From positions 1-43,813 of the forward strand of contig JAFGFO010000215.1 of the NCBI GenBank assembly GCA_016931085.1: a stretch of DNA of 43,813 nt, in the 5' to 3' direction. Below the pieces are notes generated by a model. That model was given only the letters and a program-made list of their open reading frames with translations. It was not told the origin of the DNA and searched no databases. Shown in pieces: positions 23,544-32,720 of this stretch. The position numbers and the translations under genes are program-made. The DNA is from Thermoflexales bacterium (lineage in GTDB: Bacteria; Chloroflexota; Anaerolineae; Fen-1058). The first letter of the stretch is position 1. Every line of letters starts with the position of its first letter.

Positions 23544-24328
23544 GCGGAGATCAAACCGTTGTGCTCGATCCACACATCGTGCGCCTGGGACTGCATCGCG
23601 CCATGGCGCGCAGCACGGACGCGGTCTTGTGCATCGTCCGCCCGCACAAGGTGGCCTTCGTGGGCGTCAGCAGCCGGCGATTGCTGGTGGCCTGGGAACA
23701 CGCCTTGGGTGAAGATGGCCGACAGGCCAGCCGGCCAGTCCAGTACTATCTCTTCCCCCCGCTGATCGTCCACATGTTGAGCGGCCACGCCGCTCAAAGT
23801 GTCACCCGCATGCGATTGGGCATGGCCGCCAAAGACGTATGCCTGACGATGACGGATGCGGCCGGCAGCTACGAGCTGCGCTGGCGGGCCGACCCGGCCT
23901 CTTTCCCGGCGCCGCCCGAGTTTTCCAAAATGCTGGCAGTGCCCGAGGGGATGCTCGAAGTCAGCTATCTACACATCTCGGACGCCGCCCACCAGGCCAT
24001 CGCCAACCTGGTAATGCTGCACTCGGTCCATGACGTGCCGCCCAACAAGCTGGCCATCCTGATCGATTTTTCTCCTAGCCACCTGACACTTAACGGGCAG
24101 ACGGTCATGCACGGGATACGGGGCCGGCACTATTTCGACCCTCGCCTGATCATCCGGGCGTTGGAATTCATCAAGGGGCGCACGGTACGCGTGGGCTTGA
24201 ACGTCCTGCCCGGCGCCAGCCGCGCCGTGCTCACTCTGCTGGCCGAGCAGGACAACTGGCGCGTCCACTGCTCGCTGCTGTCGATCGGCCTCGACACGCA
24301 AAAGCTCTATCCGCCGCCGGAAACGTAA
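23540..24328 (+). CDS. Conserved-looking protein of unknown function coupled to a histidine kinase
   Basis: A 262-aa protein with no membrane segment or signal peptide. I do not recognise the family. The C-terminal 90 residues ([13 protein letters not shown], then [16 protein letters not shown] and [18 protein letters not shown]) are reminiscent of the strand-helix-strand pattern of DNA sliding-clamp domains, but overall similarity is too weak for a call. Codon use and GC match the neighbours. It overlaps the preceding kinase by four bases and precedes lepA by four bases, so it is co-transcribed with both. A sensory or output function for the kinase is possible but unproven. Confidence 0.75.
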   Translation: MSGDQTVVLDPHIVRLGLHRAMARSTDAVLCIVRPHKVAFVGVSSRRLLVAWEHALGEDGRQASRPVQYYLFPPLIVHMLSGHAAQSVTRMRLGMAAKDVCLTMTDAAGSYELRWRADPASFPAPPEFSKMLAVPEGMLEVSYLHISDAAHQAIANLVMLHSVHDVPPNKLAILIDFSPSHLTLNGQTVMHGIRGRHYFDPRLIIRALEFIKGRTVRVGLNVLPGASRAVLTLLAEQDNWRVHCSLLSIGLDTQKLYPPPET

Positions 24329-24332
24329 GCAC

Positions 24333-26132
24333 ATGGATACTCAGCATATTCGCAACTTTTGCATCATCGCTCACATCGACCACGGCAAGTCCACCCTGGC
24401 CGATCGACTGCTGGAAAAGACCGGCACCCTGACGGCGCGCGAGATGACCGAACAAGTCCTCGACACCATGGACCTGGAGCGAGAGAAGGGCGTGACGATC
24501 AAGGCCAGCGCCGTGCGCCTGCGTTACACGGCCCGCGATGGGCGCGAATACGAGTTGAACCTGGTGGACACCCCGGGGCATGTGGACTTCCAGTACGAGG
24601 TCAGCCGGGCATTGGCCGCCTGCGAGGGTGCTCTGCTGATCGTGGACGCCACGCAGGGCATCGAAGCGCAAACCATGGCCAATCTCTACCTGGCGCTCGA
24701 GGCCGACCTGGAAATCATCCCCGTCATCAACAAGATCGACTTGCCCTCGGCCCAGCCGGAGTTGGTGGCCGGCGAGATCGAGCACATCCTGGGCACACCG
24801 GCCGGCGAGGTGCTGCGCGTCTCGGCCAAGACGGGAGTGGGCATCGAAGAGGTACTGGAAGCCATCGTCACCCGCGTCCCGCCGCCCAAGGGCGATCCCG
24901 AAGCGCCGCTGCGGGCGCTGATCTTTGACAGCCACTACGACTCGTTCAAAGGCGTGATCGCCTACGTGCGCGTGGTCGAAGGCAGCGTGGGCAAGAAGGC
25001 GCGCATCCACATGATGGCCACCGGGGCCGAAACCGAGCCAGTCGAGGTGGGCATCTTTAGCCCAAGCATGAAGACAGTCGAGCGTTTGAACGCGGGCGAA
25101 GTCGGCTACGTGGCGACCGGCCTCAAGAGCGTGCGCGAGTGCCGGGTGGGCGATACGATCACCCTGGCAGCCCGTCTAGCCCAGCAGCCCTTGCCCGGCT
25201 ACGCGCCGGCCAAGCCCATGGTCTTCGCCTCGTTCTACCCGGTCGAGGCGGACGATTACAACGAGCTGAGAGAGGCGTTGGAAAAGCTGCAACTGAACGA
25301 TGCCTCGCTGGTCTACCAGGCTGAAACCAGCCAGGCCTTGGGCTTTGGCTTCCGCTGCGGCTTCCTGGGCCTGTTTCACCTGGAGATCATCCAGGAGCGC
25401 ATCGAGCGCGAATTTGGGCTGAACGTGATCGCCACCGCCCCCAGCGTGCAATACGAGGTCGTCTTGCACGCCGGCCAGACGATCACCATTTCCAACCCGG
25501 CCGAGTTGCCGGCCGAAGACCTGATCGAGGCCATTCACGAGCCGTGGATGAAGATCCAGGTCTTCACCCCCAGCGAGTACGTGGGAGCCGTGCTCGACCT
25601 GGTGAACAAGCGGCACGGCGAGCAGAAGAACATGGAATACCTCGACCCAACCCGCGTGGTGCTCACCTACGAAGTGCCGCTGTCAGAGATTATCGTGGAT
25701 TTTCACGACCAGCTCAAGAGCCGGACGAGGGGCTACGCCTCGTTCGACTACAGCTTTGCCGGCTACCGGACGGGCGACCTGACCCAACTGCAGATATTGG
25801 TCAACGAGGTGCCGGTCGACGCCTTGACGATGATTGTGCATCGCGACCGGGCCTACCAGAAGGGCCAGGCCATCATCACCAAGCTCAAGGAGTTGATCCC
25901 GCGCCAGCAATTCCTGGTGCCGATCCAGGCGTACGGCAACGGGCGGGTGATCAGCCGGGCCAACGTCAAGCCGGTGAGGAAGGACGTCCTGGCCAAGTGC
26001 TATGGGGGCGACGTCACCCGCAAGCGCAAGCTGCTGGAGAAGCAAAAGTCCGGCAAGCGGCGGATGAAGATGATCGGCAGCGTCGAAGTGCCGCAAGAAG
26101 CGTTCATGGCCGTGCTGCAGCTCGAGGACTGA
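24333..26132 (+). CDS. lepA: Elongation factor 4 (LepA) GTPase
   Basis: A full-length 599-aa translational GTPase that acts on stalled or initiating ribosomes. G1 is [16 protein letters not shown] (about 11-26), the effector region is [12 protein letters not shown]3 is [14 protein letters not shown]4 is NKIDLP and G5 is SAKTG. Domain II and the LepA-specific C-terminal domain are present, the latter with [19 protein letters not shown] and [17 protein letters not shown]. No clear Shine-Dalgarno sequence precedes the ATG, which lies four bases after the previous stop, so translation is probably coupled. Confidence 0.97.
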   Translation: MDTQHIRNFCIIAHIDHGKSTLADRLLEKTGTLTAREMTEQVLDTMDLEREKGVTIKASAVRLRYTARDGREYELNLVDTPGHVDFQYEVSRALAACEGALLIVDATQGIEAQTMANLYLALEADLEIIPVINKIDLPSAQPELVAGEIEHILGTPAGEVLRVSAKTGVGIEEVLEAIVTRVPPPKGDPEAPLRALIFDSHYDSFKGVIAYVRVVEGSVGKKARIHMMATGAETEPVEVGIFSPSMKTVERLNAGEVGYVATGLKSVRECRVGDTITLAARLAQQPLPGYAPAKPMVFASFYPVEADDYNELREALEKLQLNDASLVYQAETSQALGFGFRCGFLGLFHLEIIQERIEREFGLNVIATAPSVQYEVVLHAGQTITISNPAELPAEDLIEAIHEPWMKIQVFTPSEYVGAVLDLVNKRHGEQKNMEYLDPTRVVLTYEVPLSEIIVDFHDQLKSRTRGYASFDYSFAGYRTGDLTQLQILVNEVPVDALTMIVHRDRAYQKGQAIITKLKELIPRQQFLVPIQAYGNGRVISRANVKPVRKDVLAKCYGGDVTRKRKLLEKQKSGKRRMKMIGSVEVPQEAFMAVLQLED

Positions 26133-26193
26133 GCCATCCCAAGCTGGTGCATCAGGATCACCCCTTGATCATACTACCTCACAAGGCTAACAC

Positions 26194-27387
26194 GTGACAG
26201 TCAACTTTCTCCTAGCCCTCATCGCCAGCGCTTTTTTCTTCGCCGGCTTCCAGGCTCTCTTCCCCACCTTGCCACTGTACGTGGAACACCTGGGCGGCGG
26301 CGCGGCCGACAACGGCCTCGTCACGCTGGCTTTTACGGCCACGGCCGTGATCTCGCGCCCCTATATCGGCGGGATCGCGGATCGCGGGGGGCGCAAGCCT
26401 ATGCTGCTCGTTGGCGCGCTCATTTTTACGCTGGCCCCGCTGTGGTGCGCCGCCAGCGACAGCGTCGCCATGCTGGCGGCGGCGCGCGCCTTCCAAGGCC
26501 TGGGCATCGCCGCTTTTACGACGGCCTTCCAGGCGCTGATCGTCGACATGTCGCCGCCAGACAAGCGCGGCCAGTGGCTGGGCCTGAGCGCCAACGCCAC
26601 GGCACTGGCGCTCGTCGTGGGGCCGCTGGCCGGCGACGCGATCCTGGCCCGCTTTGGGTTCACCGTCTTGTTCGTGATGGCAGCTCTTTCCGCCCTGGTC
26701 TCTGCGCTCGTATCAGCCGCCGTGCGGCCGCCGGTGAGCCAACAGCGGCGCGCCGCCCCATTTTGGACGGGTCTGCGTGAGGTGCTGGTCCAGCGCGGGC
26801 TGTACAGCGGGCTGCTTGGCATGAGCTTGTTGGGGGTGGTCTTTGGGGTGTTCATGACTTTCATCCCACGCTACGCGCTCGACTTCCAGTTGGGCGCGCC
26901 AGGCTCTTTTTTCACCGCCTATGCCCTGGCGATGCTGGCCATCCAGCCCATCGCCGGGGGCTTGTCCGACCGCACCGGGCGGGCGCGAGTGGCCGTGCCG
27001 GGCCTGGCACTGGCCGGGCTGGCCGTCCTGCTGCTGGCGGGGGCGCACACGAGCTGGACCGCTTTGAGCGCCACCTTTCTTTACGGCCTGGCCGCCGGCG
27101 CGGCGCGGGTGGCTATAGACGGCATGGTCGCCGACAGTGTGCTTCCACACCAACGCGCCACGGCAGCGGCGCTGCAGTTCACGTGTTTCGATTTATGCAT
27201 CGGCCTGGGCAGCGCGCTGCTGGGGCCGGTCGCCCAGGCGGGCAGCTACCCGGCCATGTACGCCATCGCCGGCGCATTGGTCGCCGCCGGCGCGTTGCCG
27301 TTCTGGCTCCTCACCCGCCGCCGCCATTTGACAAAAAGGATCTTTTGCACAATGGCCAAAGACTGTTCGAAAATAAATCACGAATGA
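26194..27387 (+). CDS. MFS transporter (drug/sugar efflux-like)
   Basis: A 397-aa major facilitator protein with about 12 hydrophobic helices. Motif A is GGIADRGGRKPMLLVGAL between helices 2 and 3, with its second-half counterpart GGLSDRTGRARVAV. FQGLGIAAFTTAFQALIVDM resembles motif B of multidrug efflux carriers. Substrate unknown. GTG start at 26194 with AAGG eight bases before. The final residues (CSKINHE) and the stop are encoded by the CACGAAT repeat at 27377, so the original C-terminus may have been altered. An SDR gene follows in the same direction 76 bases on. Confidence 0.87.
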   Translation: MTVNFLLALIASAFFFAGFQALFPTLPLYVEHLGGGAADNGLVTLAFTATAVISRPYIGGIADRGGRKPMLLVGALIFTLAPLWCAASDSVAMLAAARAFQGLGIAAFTTAFQALIVDMSPPDKRGQWLGLSANATALALVVGPLAGDAILARFGFTVLFVMAALSALVSALVSAAVRPPVSQQRRAAPFWTGLREVLVQRGLYSGLLGMSLLGVVFGVFMTFIPRYALDFQLGAPGSFFTAYALAMLAIQPIAGGLSDRTGRARVAVPGLALAGLAVLLLAGAHTSWTALSATFLYGLAAGAARVAIDGMVADSVLPHQRATAAALQFTCFDLCIGLGSALLGPVAQAGSYPAMYAIAGALVAAGALPFWLLTRRRHLTKRIFCTMAKDCSKINHE

Positions 27388-27414
27388 CACGAATATACGA
27401 ATTTCACGAATATC
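27377..27414. repeat. CACGAAT-type dispersed repeat
   Basis: Units ATCACGAATGACACGAATA and TACGAATTTCACGAAT lie at the MFS 3' end. Related to 4165-4200 and 12005-12043. Confidence 0.6.
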
Positions 27415-27462
27415 TGCTCTTTCCTACAAGCCATGATGTTTAACCCAAGGACTGACAAACAA

Positions 27463-28254
27463 ATGCACAAGACGATTGTTATCACCGGCAGCACGCGCGG
27501 CATCGGCTACGGGATGGCCGATGAATTCCTGAAACTAGGCTGCGCGGTGATGGTCAGCAGCCGCACCCAGGCGGCGGTCGATCAGGCCGTGACAGCGCTG
27601 GCGGCCAAGCACGGCCCCGAGCGCGTGGCCGGCCATGTCTGCGATGTGACGTGCTTCGAGCAAGTGCAGGCCCTGTGGGAAGCGGCACACGCCCGCTGGG
27701 GCAAGGTCGACGTCTGGATCAACAACGCCGGCATGTCAACCCCGGCCGTGGACTGGTGGGAGCAGCCGGCCGAGCGCATCCGCACGGTCGTGGAGACCAA
27801 CGTCGTCGGCGCCTTCTACGGCAGCACAGTGGCCTTGCGCGGCATGCGCGCCCAGGGCTTTGGCAGCCTTTACAACATGGAAGGACTTGGCTCGGACGGG
27901 TACCAGGTGCGCGGGCTGGCGCTGTACGGCAGCACCAAGGCTGCCCTGCGCTATTTGGACCGGGCGTTGGCGATAGAAACACGGGGCACGCCGGTGCGCG
28001 TGGGCGCCCTGAACCCGGGCATGGTCGCCACCGAGCTCATCACGGGCCAGTACAAAGACAAGCCGGACGAGTGGCAAAAGCTCAAGCCGATTTTCAATCT
28101 CATCTCCGACCGGGTAGAGACGGTGACGCCGTGGCTGGCGCGCCGCGTGCTGGCCAATTCCAAAAACGGCGCACTCATTTCCTGGTCGAATCCTTTGCGC
28201 ATCGCGGGGCGCTTCCTGCTGGCGCCGTTCCGCAAGCGCCACGTGTTTGATTAG
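27463..28254 (+). CDS. Short-chain dehydrogenase/reductase
   Basis: A 263-aa classical SDR. The cofactor motif is TGSTRGIGYG (residues 7-16), the structural motif is NNAGMS (about 90-95), and the active-site region is YGSTKAALRYLDRAL (Tyr and Lys of YxxxK). The usual catalytic serine position reads NMEGLGSDG, so the Ser of the typical NISS motif is not obvious. PGMVATELITG follows. The C-terminus (LLAPFRKRHVFD) is basic. The start at 27463 is preferred because MHKTIVITG is the normal SDR beginning; AAGG lies 12 bases upstream. Confidence 0.88.
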   Translation: MHKTIVITGSTRGIGYGMADEFLKLGCAVMVSSRTQAAVDQAVTALAAKHGPERVAGHVCDVTCFEQVQALWEAAHARWGKVDVWINNAGMSTPAVDWWEQPAERIRTVVETNVVGAFYGSTVALRGMRAQGFGSLYNMEGLGSDGYQVRGLALYGSTKAALRYLDRALAIETRGTPVRVGALNPGMVATELITGQYKDKPDEWQKLKPIFNLISDRVETVTPWLARRVLANSKNGALISWSNPLRIAGRFLLAPFRKRHVFD

Positions 28255-28278
28255 GGTGTGACCAAATCTGGTTGAGAC

Positions 28279-28353
28279 GTAGGGGCAACCCCCACCTGTC
28301 TGTCGGCAGACAGGCGGTTGCCCTTGAGGGCAGGCACGGGGGCCTGCCCCTAC
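28279..28353. repeat. GTAGGGGCA...TGCCCCTAC composite palindrome
   Basis: A 75-base element starting GTAGGGGCA and ending TGCCCCTAC, with an internal perfect hairpin CCTGTCTG-TCGG-CAGACAGG. It lies between convergent genes and ends at the stop of the DUF4350 gene. Same family as 3927 and 6635. It may aid termination, but there is no T-run. Confidence 0.6.
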
Positions 28354-30518
28354 TACTCTACCAGCAACCAGGCAGCCGCGTTGAGGGCCAGCGTGCGCCG
28401 GGCCGCCTCCGGCAAGCGATAGAAAGCAAAGGTGGCGATGATGACACGACTCTCGGTGCCTCCCTCATCCACCCCAGCAACCATCGCCGGCGTCCCAGCT
28501 TCCGGGCTGTCCGGGCCACGCTCAAAGACAACGTCGAACTCGACCTCCGGAATGGCCATAGTCTGGACCGGCTTGTCAAGCGGCAATAAGGTCAAGACCT
28601 GGCCCGTCTCAAAGCCCTTCGCCAGGGGATGGTCGCCGTCAGCTACGCGCAGGTCGCTGATGGAGCCCGTTTCCTCAGCTTCCACCTCAAGCGGCAGCGG
28701 CTGTTCCCCAATCAGCATCACCCCGCCCTCGACCCCAGCCTCTATAGCCTCGAAAATCTCCATATCATCTGCCGTCGCCGGGCGATCGCCGGAAGCAAAG
28801 ATGTACGCGTCGTACGGCTCCAAATCACCGGCCTCCGGCGGGCCTTTTTCGTCGATGGACCAGATGTCCACCTCATAGTCTTCTTGCAAGATGCCTTCAA
28901 GCTCCTCAGCACCGGTATGGACCTTCGTATCGCCTGTGTCAATGGCAACTAGCAAGATCCGTTTGCCGGTCTGGCCGGACGGCCCGGCAGCATCATCCTT
29001 GTCCGCTTCCTCTTCCTCGGCCGGCTTCTCTTGAGCCTCGCCGGAGGAGCAAACGGTGAGCTCGTCAGCCTGGACGCAGCCGCTCAAGTCGTGTGCCACC
29101 AAGCGCTCGACGGCCGCCACGAGGGCTGGCTCACTTTCTGCCAGGACCAAGACCGCCAGCCGTTCATCGCCGCGATCGAGGACAAAGAGGCTCGTCCCTT
29201 CGAGAGCCATTTTCCCCACATCCGCCAGCTCGAGCGTGCTGCTCGTTATCACCGGAGTTACAACGGGCCAGCCCGTTGTAACTCCGGTCACTGTAAGAGG
29301 AGGCTCAGCCGTGGGGGCAGAGGGCGCGGTGTCAGTGTCTTGGCCAGGCTCTTGGGCCAGGGTAATCGTGACGCCAGCACGCGCCAGGATGTCCTGTACA
29401 CGCTCCAAGTCGTCGTAGACGCCCAGCAGCAGCGCGTCGTGGAGCGGCCCTGGCTCCGCGCGCAGATCGAGTGTGAGGCCGGCTCGCTCGAAAGCGTTCT
29501 GCCAATCGGCGGCTTTGACGATGAGCTTGGGAGGCAAACGCTGGCCGCTGACCTGCACCAGGTCGACGGGGCGCTCGAAAAGATAGGGGAAATCTTCCAG
29601 CTCGTCGCGTTGGCGGCCGTCGACAGCGAGCCAGTCGGCGATGCGGCTGAGGAAGCGATCGTTGTCGGCCATCGTATGATACGGCGCTGTCAAACACGTG
29701 ATGTCGCCCAGCGCCAGCACATTCCCCTCGGCGGCCAACATCACGGCGGCCAGGCCGCTTTCGCCGGTGCGCACCGAGGAAGAGGTGTGCTCGTCGCCGC
29801 TCAACAGCGCCAAGCCGCTGCCGCGCAGCGAGTGAGTGGCGTAGAACACGACCGTGTCGAGGTCGCGAGTCAGACCATGCACGTCACCGGCCGGTCTCAA
29901 CTTGACATTGCGATAGTTGCCGGCGTTGTCATGAATGTTGTACAGATAATCATCAAAATAGACCAGGCCGAAAGCGTTAGCAATGCTATTGATAGCCGGC
30001 ACAGCGCTTTCGGGGAAGAAAACGGCGTTCAAGTCGGGCTCATCGCCCTCTTCGCCATCCTTCGCTGGGACCGGGCGGGTCGGGTCGGCCGCCAGCAGCA
30101 AGCGCCCGCCGTCCCGCACGAACGCGACGATCTCGTCGCGTTCTTCTGGAGCGTACTCGCTGGTCGGCGCGACGACCAGCAGCGCCGTCGCCTCATGCAG
30201 GCGGGCTGCCAGGGACGTGTCCTCGCCATCCAAGGTCTCGACCTCCACACCGCGCGTCTCCAACCTGGACCAGAGCGGCGCCAGGTCGTTGACCGCCAGG
30301 TTGCTGGCGTGGGTCATGTCAACCAGCACGCACCCGGTGCCCTTCGAGGCTTCGTCCCCGACGGCCCGGTACGCGACCTCGGCCGCCGCTACTTGAGAAG
30401 GGTCGATGGTTGGGATTGCCGGCTGGCGATACGTCGCCCGGTAGAAATAGACCCAGCGGCCGGCAAAAGTCAGGACAACGAGGCTCACCAGCAAAGCGAC
30501 AAGGTAGCGTTTTTTCAC
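28353..30518 (-). CDS. Membrane-anchored DUF4350-type protein
   Basis: A 721-aa protein with one N-terminal membrane anchor (YLVALLVSLVVLTFAGRW) and a large extracytoplasmic region. Residues about 60-320 resemble DUF4350/GldG-like domains, with VLVDMTHASNL, LVVAPTSEYAPEERDEIVAFVRDGGRLLLAADP and VVFYATHSL. The middle has an acidic linker (EKPAEEEEADKDD), and the C-terminus has a second Rossmann-like region with GGVMLIGEQPLPLE. The GTG start at 30518 overlaps the SppA-like stop (GTGA). A perfect 17-bp hairpin within the coding sequence (29251-29288) encodes TGVTTGWPVVTPVI, apparently an inserted repeat. A role in surface or secretion processes is plausible; function unknown. Confidence 0.75.
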   Translation of the reverse strand: MKKRYLVALLVSLVVLTFAGRWVYFYRATYRQPAIPTIDPSQVAAAEVAYRAVGDEASKGTGCVLVDMTHASNLAVNDLAPLWSRLETRGVEVETLDGEDTSLAARLHEATALLVVAPTSEYAPEERDEIVAFVRDGGRLLLAADPTRPVPAKDGEEGDEPDLNAVFFPESAVPAINSIANAFGLVYFDDYLYNIHDNAGNYRNVKLRPAGDVHGLTRDLDTVVFYATHSLRGSGLALLSGDEHTSSSVRTGESGLAAVMLAAEGNVLALGDITCLTAPYHTMADNDRFLSRIADWLAVDGRQRDELEDFPYLFERPVDLVQVSGQRLPPKLIVKAADWQNAFERAGLTLDLRAEPGPLHDALLLGVYDDLERVQDILARAGVTITLAQEPGQDTDTAPSAPTAEPPLTVTGVTTGWPVVTPVITSSTLELADVGKMALEGTSLFVLDRGDERLAVLVLAESEPALVAAVERLVAHDLSGCVQADELTVCSSGEAQEKPAEEEEADKDDAAGPSGQTGKRILLVAIDTGDTKVHTGAEELEGILQEDYEVDIWSIDEKGPPEAGDLEPYDAYIFASGDRPATADDMEIFEAIEAGVEGGVMLIGEQPLPLEVEAEETGSISDLRVADGDHPLAKGFETGQVLTLLPLDKPVQTMAIPEVEFDVVFERGPDSPEAGTPAMVAGVDEGGTESRVIIATFAFYRLPEAARRTLALNAAAWLLVE
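29251..29288. repeat. Perfect 17-bp inverted repeat inside coding sequence
   Basis: ACCGGAGTTACAACGGG, four-base loop, then the exact reverse complement. It is read in frame within a low-conservation linker of the DUF4350-type protein, just after a run of Thr/Pro/Ala. Confidence 0.8.
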
Positions 30519-31408
30519 GGCACACCTCGCAAGCGGGTATCGTACAACACATAAATGCCGGGCGGCAAAGAGCGCTGCCCGGTCTGGGGATCGGCCGCGC
30601 CCACCCAAGGTTTGATAAAGATGGAATCGCTTTTCAGGTACTTGTCAACGACCCGGCCTTCCAGGTCAATCACGGTGTAGTGAGCGATGCCCGCCTGTCG
30701 GGCCGCCTCGGCGATGGCGTCCGACTGGGAACCCAGGGCATCCACCAAGCCCAGGCGCAGCGCCTCGCGGCCGGGATACAGCAGGCCTTGCGAAAGCTCG
30801 ACCGGGGAAAGCGCCAGGCGTTGGCCGCGCTGGCTGGAGACCGTGGCCAGGAACTCGCGCTTGATGCCCTCGATCTCGCGCAGGAATTCATCGCGGTTGC
30901 TGCCGGTCAGCTTGAACGGGCCGCTGGCCAGGATCACGTCGTTGACCGCCAACTCGCTGGGCACGTAGCCCCATACGCCAACGTTGCCTACCGACGAGGA
31001 GGGCCTGGCGTAGAGCGGCGCGGTCCCCAGCGCGGCATAATATCCGCCGCTGGCGGCCATCGTCTCGATGCAGCCCACGACGGGCATTTCGCGCCGCAGG
31101 GCTTGCAGCTCCAGGTAAAGCGTCTGGCTGGCGACCACCTCGCCGCCGGGCGAATTCAGCGTCACGACCACCGCCTTGATGCGGGGGTCATGGCGGGCGG
31201 CCTCGATCTCGGCCATCACCAGTTCGACACTGCCGAAGTAGTAATCGTTGCCGGTGGCCCATATGTCAGTGTTGACGCGAATGATCCCCACGGCCGGGTT
31301 TGGGATCAGCCTGACCGCCAGCGACCAACTGGCTGCCACGACCACTACACAGAGGAACGCCCACAGCAGGACAGTTCCGACTTGCCTCAAACGGGAAGGT
31401 TGTGTCAT
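30515..31408 (-). CDS. SppA-like S49 family peptidase
   Basis: A 297-aa membrane-anchored serine protease-like protein. It has an N-terminal signal anchor (TVLLWAFLCVVVVAASWSLAV) and a ClpP-like S49 core. AVVVTLNSPGGEVVASQTLYLEL is the oxyanion and ligand region. IETMAASGGYYAALG holds the nucleophile serine in MAASGG, and SSVGNVGVWG is the conserved SSxGSIG-type stretch. KLTGSNR may supply the general-base lysine region. S49 proteases cleave signal-peptide remnants or membrane proteins. It lies nine bases after the GNAT stop and overlaps the DUF4350 gene by four bases, so the three form an operon and the downstream membrane protein may be a functional partner. Confidence 0.88.
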   Translation of the reverse strand: MTQPSRLRQVGTVLLWAFLCVVVVAASWSLAVRLIPNPAVGIIRVNTDIWATGNDYYFGSVELVMAEIEAARHDPRIKAVVVTLNSPGGEVVASQTLYLELQALRREMPVVGCIETMAASGGYYAALGTAPLYARPSSSVGNVGVWGYVPSELAVNDVILASGPFKLTGSNRDEFLREIEGIKREFLATVSSQRGQRLALSPVELSQGLLYPGREALRLGLVDALGSQSDAIAEAARQAGIAHYTVIDLEGRVVDKYLKSDSIFIKPWVGAADPQTGQRSLPPGIYVLYDTRLRGVP

Positions 31409-31417
31409 TGTGCCCCC

Positions 31418-31948
31418 TTATACCCCCACCAGCGTGCTGCGCCGTTCGAGCAGCACGACATCTCGCCATTGTCCGGCGTACTGCCCGTGCTGCATCTTGC
31501 CCAGGCGCTCTCGAATCCCCACCTGGCGAAAGCCGTGCTTTTTGTGCAGGTGCAGACTGGCGGTGTTCTGGGGGAAAATGCCCGCCTGCAGCGTCCATAT
31601 CCCGCCGGCCTCCGTCGCCTGGATCAAGGCCCGCAGCAAGGCGTTGCCCACTCCCCTACCCCGTGCCGACGCGCCCACGTAGACGCTCACCTCCGCGATG
31701 CCGGCATACACACAACGGCTTGAGGCGGGGCTCGCCGCCGCCCAGCCTGCGATGGCGCCATTTCTGAATGGCGCGTCGTCGACGCGCGCCACCAGACTGC
31801 AGGCATTGATTTTGCCCTGGCTCCACTCCTCCCAACTGGCCGGTGGGTGAAGGGCAAAAGTCGCCTGGCCCGTATCGATCCCTTCCTGGTAGATTCGCGC
31901 TACCTGTGGCCAATCCGCCGCCTGCATGGCCGAGATGATGGTCGTCAT
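31418..31948 (-). CDS. GNAT family N-acetyltransferase (phosphinothricin-acetyltransferase-like)
   Basis: A 176-aa acyl-CoA-dependent N-acetyltransferase. The acetyl-CoA loop is VGASARGRGVGNALLRALI (Q/RxxGxG/A), with AEVSVYV before and SLHLHKKHGFRQVG after. The N-terminal IYQEGIDTGQATFAL is typical of the PAT/ArsN subgroup that acetylates phosphinothricin-like amino compounds. Its real substrate is unknown. The start at 31948 follows a TATACT -10 by seven bases and has no Shine-Dalgarno sequence, suggesting a leaderless message. First gene of the GNAT-SppA-DUF4350 operon; divergent from the OmpR-type regulator. Confidence 0.9.
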   Translation of the reverse strand: MTTIISAMQAADWPQVARIYQEGIDTGQATFALHPPASWEEWSQGKINACSLVARVDDAPFRNGAIAGWAAASPASSRCVYAGIAEVSVYVGASARGRGVGNALLRALIQATEAGGIWTLQAGIFPQNTASLHLHKKHGFRQVGIRERLGKMQHGQYAGQWRDVVLLERRSTLVGV

Positions 31949-31955
31949 GCGCGCC

Positions 31956-31984
31956 AGTATACACCAACAATCCATCCCTTGCAA
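31956..31984 (-). promoter_or_regulatory. Leaderless promoter of the GNAT operon
   Basis: On the minus strand: TTGCAA (31984-31979), a 17-base spacer and TATACT (31961-31956); the ATG follows after seven bases. Confidence 0.65.
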
Positions 31985-32005
31985 GAAACCCCTTCAAAAC
32001 CACCA

Positions 32006-32034
32006 TTGACAGACTGGCCCAATGCGTGTAGACT
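32006..32034 (+). promoter_or_regulatory. Leaderless promoter of the OmpR-type regulator
   Basis: TTGACA (32006-32011), a 17-base spacer and TAGACT (32029-32034); the ATG at 32041 is at the expected transcription start. Confidence 0.7.
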
Positions 32035-32040
32035 TGCAGT

Positions 32041-32715
32041 ATGGGGACGCGAATACTGCTTGTCGACGACAATCCCAACGTGCTCTCGTTCGTCCGGCCG
32101 GCGTTGGAGCGCGAGGGCTACCAGGTCGTGACGGCCGGCGACGGCGCAGAGGCGCTGTACCAGGCCGAGGAGTTCGACCCGGGCCTGATCGTGCTCGACA
32201 TCGAACTGCCCGAGCCGAACGGCCTGGAGGTGTGCCGCCAATTGCGCCGGCGCGGCGACCAGACGCCCATCATCTTTCTCACCGTCCGCGACAGCGTCAC
32301 CGACCTGGAAGTGGGCTTTGAGTTCGGCGCGAACGACTATATCACCAAGCCCTTCGACGTGCGCGAGCTGCTGGCACGCGTCAAGGCTCGCCTGCCCCCG
32401 AGCAGCCTGGAAATCGACAAAGTCTTGCGCATCGACGCCTCCCGGCGCAAGGTGTGGGTCCGGCGCGACGACGCCTGGCAAGAGGCCAGCCTGACGCCCA
32501 AAGAGTTCGATCTCTTGCAGTATCTGGTCTACAACGCCGGCCGCCCCATCGGCAAGGCGACGCTGCTGGAGCAGGTCTTTGACTTTCCGGACGACGTCGA
32601 GACCAAGACGGTCGAAAAACACATCTGGGCGCTGCGCCAGAAACTGGAAGCCAACCCGGCCGAACCGTGCTACATCCTGAACGTGCGCGGGATCGGTTAC
32701 AAGTTCGAAGGCTAA
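32041..32715 (+). CDS. OmpR/PhoB family response regulator
   Basis: A 224-aa DNA-binding regulator. The receiver domain (1-115) has acidic DD at 9-10, phospho-acceptor Asp53 in LIVLDIELPEPNG, Thr in FLTVRD and Lys in YITKPFD. The C-terminal winged helix (about 125-224) has LTPKEFDLLQYLVYNAGRPI, then TVEKHIWALRQKLE and the ending VRGIGYKFEG, typical of OmpR proteins. It lies five bases before its kinase gene. The message is probably leaderless. Targets are unknown; the divergent GNAT operon shares the intergenic region and is a candidate. Confidence 0.93.
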   Translation: MGTRILLVDDNPNVLSFVRPALEREGYQVVTAGDGAEALYQAEEFDPGLIVLDIELPEPNGLEVCRQLRRRGDQTPIIFLTVRDSVTDLEVGFEFGANDYITKPFDVRELLARVKARLPPSSLEIDKVLRIDASRRKVWVRRDDAWQEASLTPKEFDLLQYLVYNAGRPIGKATLLEQVFDFPDDVETKTVEKHIWALRQKLEANPAEPCYILNVRGIGYKFEG

Positions 32716-32720
32716 TAGCG

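Noticed and set aside
28983..30554. Long open frame on the plus strand opposite the DUF4350 gene
   Set aside because: GC-rich shadow of the minus-strand gene, with no recognisable domain and no ribosome site.
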